Shown here: positions 63,646 through 64,000 of the stretch, in pieces
How positions within the stretch are numbered: position 1 is the first letter of the stretch
Layout of the letters: each line of letters begins with the position of its first letter
Origin: Novosphingobium barchaimii LL02
GTDB taxonomy: Bacteria; Pseudomonadota; Alphaproteobacteria; Sphingomonadales; Sphingomonadaceae
Assembly (NCBI RefSeq): GCF_001046635.1
Contig: NZ_KQ130454.1
Span: 689,501 to 753,500 of the forward strand
Direction: 5' to 3'
DNA length: 64,000 bases
Translations under genes and position numbers: made by a program
The notes under the pieces: model-generated
Seen by the model: the letters and a program-made list of their open reading frames with translations, nothing else
Database searches by the model: none
What the model was told of the DNA's origin: nothing

Positions 63646-64000
63646 TTACCAGACGTAGGCCTTTGGCAGATACGTCTCGTCCAGATCGTTATACCGCGCG
63701 CGCAGGCGGCTCTGGTGGCTCGCCAGCGGCTGCTTCACCCCGTCGATCCACACCTCTACCGGCGCGGAGGACAGTTCCAGCGGATCGCCGTCCCACAGCA
63801 CCACGTCGCCTGCCGCGCCGGGAGCCAATACGCCCAGCTTGCCGCCGAAACCGCTGATCTGCGCCGGGACCGACGTGATCGCGGCAAAAGCCTCGCCCCA
63901 GGTAAGGCCGGTGGCACCAGGTATCTTCGTCAGGGCCACGAGGTTGCCGGCCTGCTGCGGGGCGTAACGCGGCTGGTCCATCCCTGCGAACATGCCGATG
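63646..64000 (-). CDS. Amidohydrolase family protein, C-terminal part (cut by window)
   Basis: Only the last ~115 residues are in the window. They show the C-terminal part of an imidazolonepropionase-like amidohydrolase: LTWGEAFAAITSVPAQISG, GKLGVLAPGAAGDVVLWDGDPLE (a late beta-strand signature) and VEVWIDGVKQPL. Substrate-binding residues lie outside the window, so no substrate can be named. It is convergent with dxs. Confidence 0.85.
   Translation of the reverse strand, partial: IGMFAGMDQPRYAPQQAGNLVALTKIPGATGLTWGEAFAAITSVPAQISGFGGKLGVLAPGAAGDVVLWDGDPLELSSAPVEVWIDGVKQPLASHQSRLRARYNDLDETYLPKAYVW

Overview
The window is a compact, high-GC chromosomal segment from an alphaproteobacterium, most likely of the order Sphingomonadales (Novosphingobium-like). 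That placement is inferred from the protein sequences and gene neighbourhoods: an ExbB-ExbD-ExbD-TonB cluster, rpmI-rplT-pheS-pheT, petA-petB-petC, argD-argF-hslO, two PII genes around amtB, MipZ, HisN-type histidinol phosphatase and several secreted proteins of unknown function. There is no rRNA, CRISPR array, prophage or insertion sequence. One tRNA gene, tRNA-Gly(TCC), is present. The window opens in the 3' part of a small secreted protein gene and ends in the C-terminal part of an amidohydrolase gene.

0-9.7 kb, almost all minus strand: arginine synthesis (argD, argF) with the Hsp33 chaperone gene, a two-domain cold-shock protein, ammonium uptake (glnK-amtB behind a near-consensus sigma-54 promoter, plus a second PII gene), an EEP-family hydrolase and release factor RF3. 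9.7-15.3 kb: a pair of inverted repeats, a Lhr-like DEXH helicase and a TonB energising system. 15.3-23 kb: secreted unknowns, homoserine dehydrogenase, GlpX, PRPP synthetase, an AraC regulator, HisN and a GGCT-fold protein. 23-32.7 kb: L35-L20-PheS-PheT, an aldose epimerase, an SDR, and a tightly coupled minus-strand mipZ - membrane J-protein - phosphohexomutase operon divergent from panC. 32.8-38.5 kb: a CsgG-like secreted protein, an OmpR-type two-component system, tRNA-Gly, malonyl-CoA decarboxylase and apt. 38.5-48 kb: the cytochrome bc1 operon, pgeF-pepN, a YeeZ-like NAD-binding protein whose 3' end overlaps a convergent DMT transporter gene, threonine aldolase and a small GNAT-like protein.

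48-54.9 kb is the most interesting part. A lipid/polysaccharide flippase, a LicC-like nucleotidyltransferase, a HIT hydrolase, a CDP-alcohol phosphotransferase with a degenerate N-terminal domain, a DAGK/ceramide-kinase-type lipid kinase, a protein that resembles mitochondrial Tam41 (CDP-DAG synthase) and a MobA-like nucleotidyltransferase lie together. I read this as a candidate locus for an accessory phospho- or sphingolipid head group; product and substrate are unknown.

55-64 kb is housekeeping: rpe, a heparinase II/III-like protein, purH, small membrane proteins, a Zur-like regulator and dxs.

All identifications were made by eye from motifs and remembered family features; no database search was run. 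Starts were adjusted where a Shine-Dalgarno sequence, a signal peptide or a family's usual N-terminus argued for it.
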